In this document: positions 1 through 9,022 of the stretch, in pieces | How positions within the stretch are numbered: the stretch's first letter is position 1 | Layout: each line of letters opens with the position of its first letter | DNA from: Pseudobdellovibrionaceae bacterium | GTDB taxonomy: Bacteria > Bdellovibrionota > Bdellovibrionia > Bdellovibrionales > UBA1609 | Assembly: GCA_020635055.1 (NCBI GenBank) | Contig: JACKAN010000009.1 | Coordinates: forward strand, 62,001 to 126,000 | Length of the DNA: 64,000 bases | Direction: 5' to 3' | Made by a program: the position numbers and the translations under genes | The notes under the pieces: generated by a model | Told to the model about the DNA's origin: nothing | Databases searched by the model: none | The model's input: the letters and a program-made list of their open reading frames with translations, nothing else

Positions 1-1362
1 GAAAACAGCATTGATCAGTTAATTGTTTATGGGGCTTTGCTTTATCTAAACATCCCTTTAGTTCCTGTAGACCCCCATGAATTGAAGGATTATTATCTAG
101 AGATTCAAAAAGATTGCAAAGCTAGTTTAATAATTTCTAAAAATGAAAACTCACAGTTCCCTAGCACACTACATAATCACTACTTTCAATATTCAAATTT
201 AAATTCTCCTATTACAAAAGAAGACTTAAAGACTCACATTCAAACCAAAAAAGATCCCAAATCTTTGGCTGCAATATTTTACTCCTCTGGAACTACTGGC
301 AAACCCAAAGGCAGTTGTCTTACACAAGCTCAGATTTTTGCCAATGCCGAGGGTGTTAAAAGGACACATAATTTTAGTTCTAAATTGCACCATTTTACTG
401 CATTGCCATTACACCATGTAAATGCTTTTAATTTTTCTTTTATTGGTTGTTTGTATTCATCCGCTCGATTGGTTTTATGTAGAGCTTTTTTTCAAACTAC
501 TTTTTGGCAAATATTAAAAAGTGAAAAAATAAATATCGCGAGCCTTGTACCTTCCATTATAAAGCTTTTATCAAAAGATCCCAGAGAAAATCCTTTTGAA
601 TCCAAATCCACAGATTTAAAGTACTTTGTTACAGCCGCAGCGCCTTTAATGCCAAAAGATTTTCAGGATTTTTATGGTCGTTACAAAATTAAAATCTTAC
701 AGTCTTATGGCCTTTCAGAAGCGGTTAACTTTAGTCTTTGCAATCCTACAAACTTGAGTACCGAGGAATATGAAGGCTTATTTCTGAATCAACATCAATT
801 GCCTGTGGGACAAGCTTTCTGGGGGAATGATGTAGAATTATTAGATGAAAATGACAACATTATTCCTACAGAAAACACTGCTGGCGAATTGTCTGTGCGT
901 GGTTGGAACATTATGCAGGAGTATTTAAACCAGCCGGACCTTACTAAAGAAATTTTTAAAAACGATTGGCTACATACTGGCGACATTGCTTATTTTAAAA
1001 ATTTTAAGGGTAAAAAACTTTTTTATATTTCTGGCAGAAAAAAGGAAATCATCAAACGCAACGGCATTACCCTTGTTCTTGCTGAAATAGATCAGAGGCT
1101 AACTCAATTTCTTTCTTTTGAATTTTGCTGTGTAGGTTTTGAAAATGATTTTACTGGTGAGGAAATAGGTTTATTTATTCCAAAAAGTGACGCCAAAATA
1201 GATGAACAGCAACTATTAGACAAATGTAAAGAATGGCTTCCTATAAACAAAAGACCCAAAGCCATTGTCCGTGGAGAATCCATACCTAAAACCTCAACGG
1301 GAAAAATTAAACGAAAAGAGCTCTCAAAATTATTCCACCAATACAAATCTTCAAAGTTCTAA
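1..1362 (+). CDS. AMP-binding (acyl/aryl-CoA-type) ligase, 5' end outside window
   Basis: ANL-superfamily adenylating enzyme that activates a carboxylate as its adenylate. The reading frame is open to base 1, so the N-terminus is missing; the TTG at 37 is only an internal codon. Visible motifs: the phosphate-binding loop YSSGTTGKPKG, the adenine-site motif QSYGLSEA, the hinge region WLHTGDIA, and the C-terminal lid with the catalytic lysine in PKTSTGKIKRKEL. The substrate cannot be told from sequence. The gene is followed by a hairpin and a convergent cupin gene. It could belong to a secondary-metabolite or fatty-acid activation locus lying to the left. Confidence 0.85.
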   Translation, partial: ENSIDQLIVYGALLYLNIPLVPVDPHELKDYYLEIQKDCKASLIISKNENSQFPSTLHNHYFQYSNLNSPITKEDLKTHIQTKKDPKSLAAIFYSSGTTGKPKGSCLTQAQIFANAEGVKRTHNFSSKLHHFTALPLHHVNAFNFSFIGCLYSSARLVLCRAFFQTTFWQILKSEKINIASLVPSIIKLLSKDPRENPFESKSTDLKYFVTAAAPLMPKDFQDFYGRYKIKILQSYGLSEAVNFSLCNPTNLSTEEYEGLFLNQHQLPVGQAFWGNDVELLDENDNIIPTENTAGELSVRGWNIMQEYLNQPDLTKEIFKNDWLHTGDIAYFKNFKGKKLFYISGRKKEIIKRNGITLVLAEIDQRLTQFLSFEFCCVGFENDFTGEEIGLFIPKSDAKIDEQQLLDKCKEWLPINKRPKAIVRGESIPKTSTGKIKRKELSKLFHQYKSSKF

Positions 1363-1386
1363 ACATGCAAAAATGAGCGAGGAGGA

Positions 1387-1408
1387 AGCCGTGCTCATTC
1401 GCACGGCT
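1387..1408. other. GC-rich hairpin between convergent genes
   Basis: AGCCGTGC and GCACGGCT form a perfect 8-bp stem around a 6-base loop (TCATTC). It lies between the 3' ends of the ligase gene and the convergent cupin gene. No T-run follows on either strand, so it could be a bidirectional RNA 3'-end or processing signal rather than a classical intrinsic terminator. It is much more GC-rich than its surroundings. Confidence 0.4.
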
Positions 1409-1455
1409 ACGACGAAGCAACACACAGACAGATCAAATCATAAGAAATTTCTTTG

Positions 1456-2085
1456 TTAGACGGTGTGGGTGCCATTAAACATCGGATGATTATACTCCAA
1501 ACTCGAAACAGAACTAAAAACATGTAATGGCAACACCCTTAAAGAGTTGTTTTCTGTACGAAAATGATGAGGACACATGGGTTCTAAAATACAAACCATT
1601 CCCGGTGTTAATTTGGTTTCTTTTAAATTTTTAGGGTCCATACCTACCAAACTATAACCCTCACCACTCAATACATAAACAACTCTTACCGTAGAATGGA
1701 TGTGGTGAGCTTGTTCTGATGTGTGTGGAGGCATATGCAACATTTGAAAAGTCGGATCGCCAACTCTATCTGGAGGAAATATTTGTTTAGTAGAACAGCC
1801 GTTTATATAGGGAAGTGTTGTCGTAGTTATAACACTGCTAGTTTTATTTTCTGGCATATAGCCTCTAACCACAACAGCCATATGAGCACTATCGATAGTA
1901 CATGGACCACGAGTTAAATGTACTAATTCATTGCTCTTATCAATCCAGTAGGCACAGTCTCCTAAAGAAATTTCTACTGAATGATGACCTATAAATGCTT
2001 TGTAAAAGTACAGATTATCTGATTGAGCTTCGTAAGTTTTTTTCTCACCTTGATTAAAATAAAATGATTTCACTTCTTTATTCAT
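1456..2085 (-). CDS. Cupin-fold protein
   Basis: A 209-residue protein with one recognisable cupin barrel in its second half. Motif 1 is MPPHTSEQAHHIHSTVRVVY, with histidines that could bind a metal, then the glycine turn VLSGEGYSLVG, and motif 2 is LEPMCPHHFRT. The first half probably forms another beta domain. No catalytic role can be assigned. The ATG at 2085 lacks a clear ribosome-binding site and sits directly after the enolase terminator. A possible promoter (TTGATT, 17 bases, TAGCAT) overlaps that terminator on this strand. Confidence 0.6.
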   Translation of the reverse strand: MNKEVKSFYFNQGEKKTYEAQSDNLYFYKAFIGHHSVEISLGDCAYWIDKSNELVHLTRGPCTIDSAHMAVVVRGYMPENKTSSVITTTTLPYINGCSTKQIFPPDRVGDPTFQMLHMPPHTSEQAHHIHSTVRVVYVLSGEGYSLVGMDPKNLKETKLTPGMVCILEPMCPHHFRTENNSLRVLPLHVFSSVSSLEYNHPMFNGTHTV

Positions 2086-2092
2086 TAATTAA

Positions 2093-2130
2093 AAACCCTC
2101 TTTTAAATATGCTATTTAAATAAAGGGTTT
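2093..2130 (-). terminator. Intrinsic terminator of eno
   Basis: On the minus strand a long imperfect stem (AACCCTTTATTTAAATA pairing with TATTTAAAAGAGGGTT across a GCA loop, one bulge) is followed by a T-run. It sits about 40 bases after the enolase stop and just before the cupin start codon. Confidence 0.6.
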
Positions 2131-2166
2131 CAATCAAGGTAATAAAAAAAGTAATATCGATTGCAG

Positions 2167-3456
2167 TTATACTTTTGGCTGGTTTAACAACATGGGAAAA
2201 GCCTTGTCTCCCCAATACTGAGCCCGCTCACCAAGCTCTTCTTCTATTCTTAGTAGTTGATTGTATTTTGCAACGCGATCACTTCGACAAAGTGATCCTG
2301 TTTTTATTTGCTCACAACTAAGTGCTACCGCAAGATCTGCAATAATAACGTCTTCGGTTTCACCACTACGGTGAGACATCACTGCAGTGAAGCCATTGTC
2401 GTGAGCCATTTTAACTGCGTCCATCGTCTCGGAAAGTGAACCAATTTGATTGACTTTAATTAGAATTGAATTTGCTGCCTTCTTTTTGATTCCGTCCAGT
2501 AAGCGTTTTGGATTTGTAACAAACAAATCATCTCCCACTAGTTGAAGGTCTTGATTGTGTTTTTTTGTATAGTCTATCCAACCTTGCCAATCATCTTCTG
2601 CAAAACCATCTTCAACGCTGTATAAGGGAAATTCTTTTTTCCAAGAAGAGTAAATTTCTCCAAGTTCGTGGGATGTGAGTTTTTTTCCCTCCCAATTATA
2701 TTTACCATCTACATAAAGTTCAGTGGAGGCAACGTCTAATGCCAAATGAATTTGCTCACCCAATTTGTAGCCTGAGCTTTCAATGGCCTGACACAAAAAT
2801 TCTAATGCCATTTTGTTGGATTCCAACTTAGGTGCAAAACCACCCTCATCTCCGACCGCTGTAGATTTCCCCTTTTTGTTTAAAAGAGACCTGAGCTCAT
2901 GGAATATTTCACTACCCGCGCGCAAAGATTCTCTAAAACTTGTGAAACCTGTGGGAACAATCATAAATTCTTGTACGTCCAAACCATTGTTGGCATGGGC
3001 TCCACCGTTGAGTACATTCATCAGTGGCACTGGTAATTTACATACAGAATTTCCACCCAAATATTTGTATAAGGACTTCTGTTCTGTTAAGGCCGAAACT
3101 TTTGCATAAGCAAGTGAAACTCCAAGAATAGCATTCGCGCCTAAATTAGATTTGTTTTCAGTTCCATCCATTTGAATCAGGGTTTGATCCAATTTTAACT
3201 GTTCTCCTAATTTAAAACCTTCTAATTCATTGGCTATTTTCTCTTTAATATTTTTAATAGCATTTAAAACACCTTTACCCTTGTAACGAGTGCCACCATC
3301 TCTGAGTTCATGGGCTTCATAAGCTCCGGTGGAGGCCCCTGAAGGGACGGCAGCGCGACCGATAATCCCTGCCGAAGATATCACTTCGACTTCTACTGTT
3401 GGATTTCCACGACTATCTAATATTTCCCTGGCTTTAATTTTACTAATTTTTGACAT
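2167..3456 (-). CDS. eno: Enolase (phosphopyruvate hydratase)
   Basis: Interconverts 2-phosphoglycerate and phosphoenolpyruvate in cytoplasmic glycolysis. At 429 residues it has the normal bacterial length. N-terminal KAREILDSRGNPTVEVEV, metal-binding region YSVEDGFAEDDW and VGDDLFVTNPKRL, and the enolase signature LIKVNQIGSLSET with SHRSGETED are all present. The ATG at 3456 has AGGAG eight bases upstream. It is read in the same direction as the GHKL-type ATPase gene, whose stop lies 13 bases upstream of this start, so the two may be co-transcribed. A terminator follows. Confidence 0.97.
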   Translation of the reverse strand: MSKISKIKAREILDSRGNPTVEVEVISSAGIIGRAAVPSGASTGAYEAHELRDGGTRYKGKGVLNAIKNIKEKIANELEGFKLGEQLKLDQTLIQMDGTENKSNLGANAILGVSLAYAKVSALTEQKSLYKYLGGNSVCKLPVPLMNVLNGGAHANNGLDVQEFMIVPTGFTSFRESLRAGSEIFHELRSLLNKKGKSTAVGDEGGFAPKLESNKMALEFLCQAIESSGYKLGEQIHLALDVASTELYVDGKYNWEGKKLTSHELGEIYSSWKKEFPLYSVEDGFAEDDWQGWIDYTKKHNQDLQLVGDDLFVTNPKRLLDGIKKKAANSILIKVNQIGSLSETMDAVKMAHDNGFTAVMSHRSGETEDVIIADLAVALSCEQIKTGSLCRSDRVAKYNQLLRIEEELGERAQYWGDKAFPMLLNQPKV

Positions 3457-3469
3457 TTATTAACTCTCC

Positions 3470-4900
3470 TCAACGGGTTGGTAAATCAACAACATAGGTG
3501 GATCCGCTGCCCTCTCTACTTGAGAGATTCCAGCGTCCGCGATGCCGCTTCAATATAGATTCAATGAGCTCACCCTCTTTGCTATTCAAAAATTTATTTG
3601 TGTCTATGCCTGTACCGGTATCTGTGATTTCAATCTCTGCCAGACGTCCCTTGGGGCGGGTGACAATGCGTAGAGAGGCTGGCCTCTCACTGCTTAGCGA
3701 GCTGATGCTACTTTGTAATATATTTGAAAAAAGATTTTCAATATCCTTTTTAAAAACTGGCAGCTCTTCATTATAAAAATACAATTTGTTTACCTGTACA
3801 CTTTGACCTTTTGTAATTTTCTTAATGACATTATCGAGAACTTCAGTAAGTTGAACTTTAGCTTGTTTTTCCTCATTATCATTAAAAGTCTCGATATCTT
3901 CTTTGCTATTTAAGGCTTCAATGATTTTTTCAAAATGCTTATAGGTTTGATCTAAAAGAACTGGATAGTTTTTAGTGACCTTTTCCCAATCAACTCTGCG
4001 CATGGCTTCTTTCACTTGTGGACTCTTTCGGTCTTGGGCAACTAATAAAGTAATCAACTGTTGGGCACGAGCCAAATAATCAGCAAATCTAGAAACTTCC
4101 CCTCTTAATGTAGCTATTCTGTTTTTTAGTTTATCACGTTTACGTGGTGGAAGTGTAACATCGATATCACTCGATTTTACTAAGCCAAAAGTGGTTGATC
4201 TTAAATTTTCTATTTCGACTTGAAGTTTTTGGATCTCTTTATCTTTTTCTACACCTTCGGTATTTCTTATTTTCAGTTCTTTCTCACTTTTTTCTAAGGC
4301 TTCAATCAAAGACTGCATAAATTCAGGATTAATGTTGTGTCCAGACTCATTGGTATCAAAAAAATTGACTTGTCGTGCTGTCCAATTCACTTCGATTTTT
4401 GTACCCGACCAAACTACGTGAGCCATTTCTTGATTCATAAAAGATGGCAGTGCTTCAATACAGGATCGCAAGTACTCGGTTACAAAGGGGAATTCGTCGG
4501 TGGAAATAGGTAACTCAAAAGAAATATGAAATTCATCTTTTTTTAAACTACCAATCGGTGGTGGTGGAGAAACGAAATAAGAAATAAACCGTTGTGGTTG
4601 CACAAAAACATCTTGAGGTTTTTGCATCATCTTTAAAACGCTGTCCAAAGCCCCCCATGCGTTGATTTCGGCACAAGTGTGTCCAATCAATTCAATAAGA
4701 TTTTCACCAGGAAAGTGATTACAATATTCTCTTTCAATAAAACTAAGAAAACTTTCTACGTCTTCAACTTCCAACCAACAAGAAGGATCACGCAAAAATT
4801 CAGACGGAATTTCTGTACAAGCATAAACACGCTCGACATCTAATCCCCTCTTAGAAAGAAAGCTCAGTGCTGAATTTGTAATTTTAGCGCTAAAATACAC
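3470..4900 (-). CDS. GHKL-type (histidine-kinase-like) ATPase with novel N-terminus
   Basis: A 476-residue cytoplasmic protein. The N-terminal ~190 residues resemble no domain I can name. A coiled coil follows (about 190-260), then a helical region (260-350) in the DHp position, and a C-terminal HATPase domain with N-box NLFSNILQSS, G1 box DTGTGI and a final GSGSTYVVDLP. I see no clear phospho-acceptor H-box, so it may not autophosphorylate like a standard histidine kinase. It starts at GTG with a weak RBS. It is flanked by cpaF (69 bases upstream) and eno. Confidence 0.6.
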   Translation of the reverse strand: MYFSAKITNSALSFLSKRGLDVERVYACTEIPSEFLRDPSCWLEVEDVESFLSFIEREYCNHFPGENLIELIGHTCAEINAWGALDSVLKMMQKPQDVFVQPQRFISYFVSPPPPIGSLKKDEFHISFELPISTDEFPFVTEYLRSCIEALPSFMNQEMAHVVWSGTKIEVNWTARQVNFFDTNESGHNINPEFMQSLIEALEKSEKELKIRNTEGVEKDKEIQKLQVEIENLRSTTFGLVKSSDIDVTLPPRKRDKLKNRIATLRGEVSRFADYLARAQQLITLLVAQDRKSPQVKEAMRRVDWEKVTKNYPVLLDQTYKHFEKIIEALNSKEDIETFNDNEEKQAKVQLTEVLDNVIKKITKGQSVQVNKLYFYNEELPVFKKDIENLFSNILQSSISSLSSERPASLRIVTRPKGRLAEIEITDTGTGIDTNKFLNSKEGELIESILKRHRGRWNLSSREGSGSTYVVDLPTR

Positions 4901-4969
4901 GCTTCTTTCTAGCTTGAGAGATCAATGATATCAATGACCTATCTATAGCCTCTGGAACAATGCGATATG

Positions 4970-6079
4970 CTATCCGACTTTGCGATGTTGAAACTTAGTT
5001 CTTGGGAAGGGGATTGCATTATCTTCAATTTCATTCATAAATTGAGGCAGTTCACCACTAGGTTCCAGCTGACCAGTCAAATGACCATCTTTGGATTTCC
5101 TTAAACGACTCATTTGATAAAGGGAAACCACTTTATAACTGCCATCAGTATTAAAGCCACGCACCTCATCAATGGCGTGAATTCGACGCGAACCATCAGA
5201 GTAACGTGAAATTTGAACAACTAAATCTATAGCCGAAGCAATTTGATGACGCAGAGCCTTTTCGCTAATATTGCCGTCCCCACCTTGTGCCAAGGCTTCC
5301 AAACGGATTAAGGCATCAGGTGCGGTGTTGGCATGAACAGTTCCTAAACAACCTTTGTGACCTGTATTCATTGCTTGAATCAATTCCAGGGCTTCGGAGC
5401 CTCGGACTTCTCCCACAATAATTCTATCAGGACGCAGTCTTAATGCGCTTTTAAGTAAATCGCGAATACTGACCTCTCCCAATCCTTGCTCATCTGGATT
5501 TTTAGTTTCAAAAGAAACGACATGTTCATAGTCCACATCTAATTCTGTGGAATCTTCAATTACAATAATTCTTTGTCCGCTGGGAATTCTACTGCACAAA
5601 ACTCCTAAGAGAGTTGTTTTTCCAGAACCTGTTCCCCCGCTTACAAGAATATTCTTTCCTAGCTTCATCGCTACATCTAAAAATTGTGCTGCATCGACAG
5701 TGATGGCTCCCCATTTCACATAATCCTTAAAAGTGACACTCACTTTTGAAAACTTTCGAATTGCAACCGTCGTCCCATTTCGTGCACAGGGAGGTATCAC
5801 CGCGTGAATTCGATATCCATTAGGTAAGCGAGCATCTAATCGGGGCTCATCATCATTAATTCTACGACCCACACTTTGTGCTATATTATTTACCGCTGCT
5901 CGCAAAGCATCTTCATCAGAAAATTTGGCTTTTGTCTTTTGAATTTTACCACTCACTTCTACCCAAATATCATTGGGACCATTAATCATGATCTCTGTGA
6001 CATTTTCATCGTCCAAGTGATCGGCAATGGGCCTTAAAAAATTTTTTAGTGTTTCGACAAATACGGATGATTCAGACAC
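4970..6079 (-). CDS. cpaF: CpaF/TadA-type pilus or secretion ATPase
   Basis: Hexameric cytoplasmic ATPase of the type II/IV secretion superfamily, CpaF/VirB11 branch, usually driving Tad (Flp) pili. Length 369. The N-terminal domain (1-110) includes INDDEPRLDARLPNGYRI. Walker A is GGTGSGKTT at about 148-156. The Asp box is VIEDSTELD, Walker B is RPDRIIVGEVRG, and the His box is CLGTVHANT. The GTG start has GGAG five bases upstream, inside the end of the preceding gene (2-base gap). No other tad gene is next to it; its direct partners are a cupredoxin-like secreted protein and a small protein. Confidence 0.9.
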   Translation of the reverse strand: MSESSVFVETLKNFLRPIADHLDDENVTEIMINGPNDIWVEVSGKIQKTKAKFSDEDALRAAVNNIAQSVGRRINDDEPRLDARLPNGYRIHAVIPPCARNGTTVAIRKFSKVSVTFKDYVKWGAITVDAAQFLDVAMKLGKNILVSGGTGSGKTTLLGVLCSRIPSGQRIIVIEDSTELDVDYEHVVSFETKNPDEQGLGEVSIRDLLKSALRLRPDRIIVGEVRGSEALELIQAMNTGHKGCLGTVHANTAPDALIRLEALAQGGDGNISEKALRHQIASAIDLVVQISRYSDGSRRIHAIDEVRGFNTDGSYKVVSLYQMSRLRKSKDGHLTGQLEPSGELPQFMNEIEDNAIPFPRTKFQHRKVG

Positions 6080-6081
6080 TT

Positions 6082-6579
6082 TTACTCCGATGCCGGTGCT
6101 CTTAAATTTACTTTTTCACTACTTTCTTTAACTTTAGACGTTGGGTACACTACTAAACGCCCTTGCGCCGAGGTCTCGGGACTTTGAAAAGTATAAATTC
6201 CTTCTTTTTGTGGATTGATGATAAATGATTTAATCTTGCCAAAATAGGTAGCGTGATGCTCTGAAAAGGCATCTAAAACAAAACTTACATTTTTGTCTTT
6301 CTCATTTACGTTCACTATATGAATTCTATATTGCATTCCCTCTTTTGCATTTATAGTAGAAGGAACAAACCCATGGTCGGTATTGAGAATGACAATTTCA
6401 TTAATGGGATCACTACTGTTGAGTACAAAATCAAAAAATCCACCTTTATCTTTGACCTGTGAAGAGGATGTGTACTCTTTTTTTCTGATGTCTTTATTTC
6501 TGCGTGTAAAATTAAAAGCCCAATCGGCCATAGCATAAAAGGGAAGTAAAATTAATAATAAGGCTATATAATTTTTCAC
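6082..6579 (-). CDS. Secreted cupredoxin-like protein
   Basis: A 165-residue protein with an N-terminal signal peptide (KNYIALLLILLPFYAMA, then DWAFNF) and a C-terminal beta domain resembling cupredoxin_1/EfeO-type folds (HGFVPSTINAKEGMQYRIH ... GIYTFQSPETSAQGRLVVYP). The usual copper Cys-His-Met loop is not evident, so metal binding is uncertain. I chose the GTG at 6579 because AGGAGG lies six bases upstream; a longer frame begins at 6624 but has no such site. It lies between a 92-residue protein and cpaF in a tight operon, suggesting a periplasmic partner of the pilus system (inference). Confidence 0.6.
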   Translation of the reverse strand: MKNYIALLLILLPFYAMADWAFNFTRRNKDIRKKEYTSSSQVKDKGGFFDFVLNSSDPINEIVILNTDHGFVPSTINAKEGMQYRIHIVNVNEKDKNVSFVLDAFSEHHATYFGKIKSFIINPQKEGIYTFQSPETSAQGRLVVYPTSKVKESSEKVNLRAPASE

Positions 6580-6589
6580 CCTTTTCCTC

Positions 6590-6868
6590 CTAATGTAAAT
6601 CTTCACGGGAATGAAAGTCGGCAAATTCCCTAGCTACTTCCATGGCTAAAAAGTTTAAAGTTTTTTTATCAAAACTTTCTAAAGCTTTAATCATCTCATC
6701 TAAATTGTGTTGTTTTGAATTAACGATGCCAATGATTTGAATAAAATCATCCATGTAATCATTAATATCCTCTAACTCTTTTGTCCAATCCAACTCCAAC
6801 ACAGGGTCAATAACCCCCATATTGTAAAGAGCATCAAACATAACTTGTAAATTACCTTGCAAATACAC
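6590..6868 (-). CDS. Small acidic hypothetical protein
   Basis: A 92-residue, leucine/aspartate-rich, probably all-helical cytoplasmic protein without signal peptide or motif I recognise. GTG start with AAAGGAG six bases upstream. First gene of the operon that continues into the cupredoxin-like gene (10 bases downstream) and cpaF. A weak promoter candidate (TTGTTC, 16 bases, TAGATA) lies upstream. Confidence 0.6.
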   Translation of the reverse strand: MYLQGNLQVMFDALYNMGVIDPVLELDWTKELEDINDYMDDFIQIIGIVNSKQHNLDEMIKALESFDKKTLNFLAMEVAREFADFHSREDLH

Positions 6869-6938
6869 AGCTAGCTCCTTTCAAAACTGAAGCTTTTCTT
6901 CTGAATATCTATTCGGAATAATGGAATGAACAATTAAT

Positions 6939-6955
6939 GGGATCGCAGAGATCCC
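6939..6955. other. Hairpin downstream of phoH
   Basis: GGGATC and GATCCC form a perfect 6-bp stem around GCAGA, 30 bases beyond the phoH stop. No T-run follows, so it is either a weak terminator or a site upstream of the next operon. Confidence 0.3.
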
Positions 6956-6986
6956 GACCTTGGACCAGGATTTACGTATTGGCTAG

Positions 6987-8318
6987 TTACAATATATTCG
7001 CAGCTAATTCAGCGAGTTCGGATCTTTCACCTTTAGACATCGTCACATGAGCAGAAATATTGTGTCCTTTAAACTTTTCAACTGAATAAGTAAGTCCACT
7101 ATTCGCTGAGTCGATGTAGGGATTGTCAATCTGATAGGGATCTCCAGTTAAAACCACTTTGGTTCCAGAACCAGCACGAGTAACAATAGTTTTAATTTCA
7201 TGTGGAGTTAAATTTTGTGATTCATCCACTATTAAAAACTGATTGGGAATACTACGACCTCGAATATAGGTGAGTGGTTCGATATTTACCATACCTTGAT
7301 GAATCAGCTCTTGGGCTCGACCGGCTGCTTTTTTATCCGCTCCCATTAAAAATTCTATGTTATCAAAAATGGGTTGCATCCAAGGATTGAGTTTTTGTTC
7401 GACGTCTCCAGGCAAATAACCAATATCCCTTCCCATTGGGAAAATAGGACGGCTTACAAGAAGTCTTTGAAATCTTCCCTCGTCCAAACACTTATACAAT
7501 CCCGCAGCTAAGGCCAATAAGGTCTTACCAGTTCCCGCTTTGCCCACCAGTGACACAAAAAGAACTTCATCATTTAATAATGCATCGAAGGCAAAACTTT
7601 GCTCAACGTTTCGTGGGTGGATACCCCATATGCTATCCGTAGGGCTTATTAATGGAACAATTGAACTCTCACGACCACTGAATCTTCCAATGGCTGAATG
7701 ATTGGGATTGGATTCATCTTTGAGAATGATGTATTGATTGCTATAAAATTTTTCTTTATCCATGTGTAAAGATTTTTGTTTATAAAAGCGATCAATCATA
7801 TCTGGAGCTACAGATATTTCTTTAATTCCTGAGTGCATCTCTTCATGAAATGACTCTTCACTTTCTGGCTCGTAATCTTTGGCGTTAATTCCAAAAACAT
7901 CTGCTTTAATTCTTAAATTAATATCTTTGGTTACGAGTTCAACTTCAGCTTTAGGAAACTCTTTGGCTAAATTCATAGCGGTTGCAAGTATACGATTATC
8001 GGCTTTATGGGAGTCCATTTCCGGTGGCAAGCCTTCTACTTTTGCATCTGTAGTAACATGAACGTAGGCGCGGCTCGACTCTAATAAAATTCCCTTAGCT
8101 AATTGCCCTTTTGAACGCAGGACATCTATAAATCTCGAAAAATGTCTGGCATTCCTACCATTTTCTCCTAAATCCCTTTTAAATCTATCAACTTCTTCAA
8201 TTACAGAAAATGGAATGTGAATGTCTGCATCTTTAAATTTTGTAATTGCTAGAGCATCAAAAAGAATTACGTTGGTGTCTAAAACAATTTTACGATTGGT
8301 ATGATTCACAAAAGACAA
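6987..8318 (-). CDS. phoH: PhoH-like protein with N-terminal PIN domain
   Basis: A 443-residue fusion of a PIN ribonuclease domain (KIVLDTNVILFDALA near residue 10, acidic residues around DNRILATA near 105) and a PhoH ATPase/helicase domain (Walker A GKAGTGKTLLALA near 260, Walker B FLIVDESQNLTP, sensor VVLTGDPYQID). Such PhoH2-type proteins unwind and degrade RNA in an ATP-dependent manner and are often linked to toxin-antitoxin or stress functions. TTG start with AGGAGGT upstream; a GTG three codons later is possible. Confidence 0.9.
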   Translation of the reverse strand: MSFVNHTNRKIVLDTNVILFDALAITKFKDADIHIPFSVIEEVDRFKRDLGENGRNARHFSRFIDVLRSKGQLAKGILLESSRAYVHVTTDAKVEGLPPEMDSHKADNRILATAMNLAKEFPKAEVELVTKDINLRIKADVFGINAKDYEPESEESFHEEMHSGIKEISVAPDMIDRFYKQKSLHMDKEKFYSNQYIILKDESNPNHSAIGRFSGRESSIVPLISPTDSIWGIHPRNVEQSFAFDALLNDEVLFVSLVGKAGTGKTLLALAAGLYKCLDEGRFQRLLVSRPIFPMGRDIGYLPGDVEQKLNPWMQPIFDNIEFLMGADKKAAGRAQELIHQGMVNIEPLTYIRGRSIPNQFLIVDESQNLTPHEIKTIVTRAGSGTKVVLTGDPYQIDNPYIDSANSGLTYSVEKFKGHNISAHVTMSKGERSELAELAANIL

Positions 8319-8416
8319 CAGTCACCTCCTGTCGATCAAGGCTGCTACTGTTATTCGACCTCATAGGTCGACAAAGGTCCATAGAAAAGATTTTGGATGA
8401 TGCTTAGCAAGAATAA

Positions 8417-8941
8417 TTACTTAATGTTAGAAACCATCACGTCGCCGTCATCACTGCGAAGATTCGCACTCACAGTTTCAATAAATTTTACAAAGTGATG
8501 AAGTGCCTCTTTGTTAATAGAGTCTTTTACAAAACTGGCACCCATTCTATTTACTTGTTCTTCTGGAATAAAAACAGAATGAGTGATTTCGATGATAAAA
8601 GGGAAATATGTAGATGAATTCATATAAACCCTCATCGCTATTTTTTCACCTATTTTGAATTGCCCCATGTGTTCTTCTAAATCAAAAGCTAAACCACCTT
8701 CAGAAATATCGTAAAGTGCGACTTTGACTAAACCCTGGCCAGGTACAATCACATTGGCACCTATAAATTCCGTAAGAATTGTCCGCTTAACCCGTCTTCG
8801 CTCATCGTTAATAATTTCTTTTCTAAGCTCAGAAATATCGGTCACTGAAGCTGGATTGTGAATCCTTTTATTAACCACTTGTTTTAAGGCTTTTTTGCGC
8901 TTTCCTTGGCGCAATTCTATGACATTACCATTGTCTTTCAT
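8417..8941 (-). CDS. PilZ-domain protein (c-di-GMP receptor candidate)
   Basis: A 174-residue cytoplasmic protein. An N-terminal basic stretch precedes a PilZ beta-barrel. The conserved DISEGG matches the PilZ D/N-x-S-x-x-G motif; upstream arginines (DERRRVKRT) are in the place of the RxxxR c-di-GMP switch. Function: binding c-di-GMP and transmitting it to motility, adhesion or predation-type processes (family knowledge). I chose the ATG at 8941 because GGGGG lies five bases upstream; the frame extends to a GTG at 8992 without an RBS. It is divergent from the TonB-like gene. Confidence 0.8.
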   Translation of the reverse strand: MKDNGNVIELRQGKRKKALKQVVNKRIHNPASVTDISELRKEIINDERRRVKRTILTEFIGANVIVPGQGLVKVALYDISEGGLAFDLEEHMGQFKIGEKIAMRVYMNSSTYFPFIIEITHSVFIPEEQVNRMGASFVKDSINKEALHHFVKFIETVSANLRSDDGDVMVSNIK

Positions 8942-8953
8942 AAATCCCCCGTC

Positions 8954-8982
8954 ATTATACTTATCGGAAGAAATTGTCTCAA
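8954..8982 (-). promoter_or_regulatory. Sigma-70-like promoter of the PilZ gene
   Basis: On the minus strand TTGAGA and TATAAT are separated by exactly 17 bases. The predicted RNA start is only about six or seven bases before the ATG at 8941, so the transcript would be nearly leaderless. Confidence 0.5.
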
Positions 8983-9022
8983 CTTTAGGCACAAATGTGA
9001 TATATTAGTCTTGGAGGGCCTT

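Noticed and set aside
1265..1459. Short plus-strand frame across the ligase end and hairpin
   Set aside because: It is a shifted frame inside the ligase gene with no RBS; the part after 1372 contains the hairpin and resembles no protein.
2813..3109. 98-codon plus-strand frame opposite enolase
   Set aside because: Antisense to strongly conserved enolase codons, no RBS or known motif.
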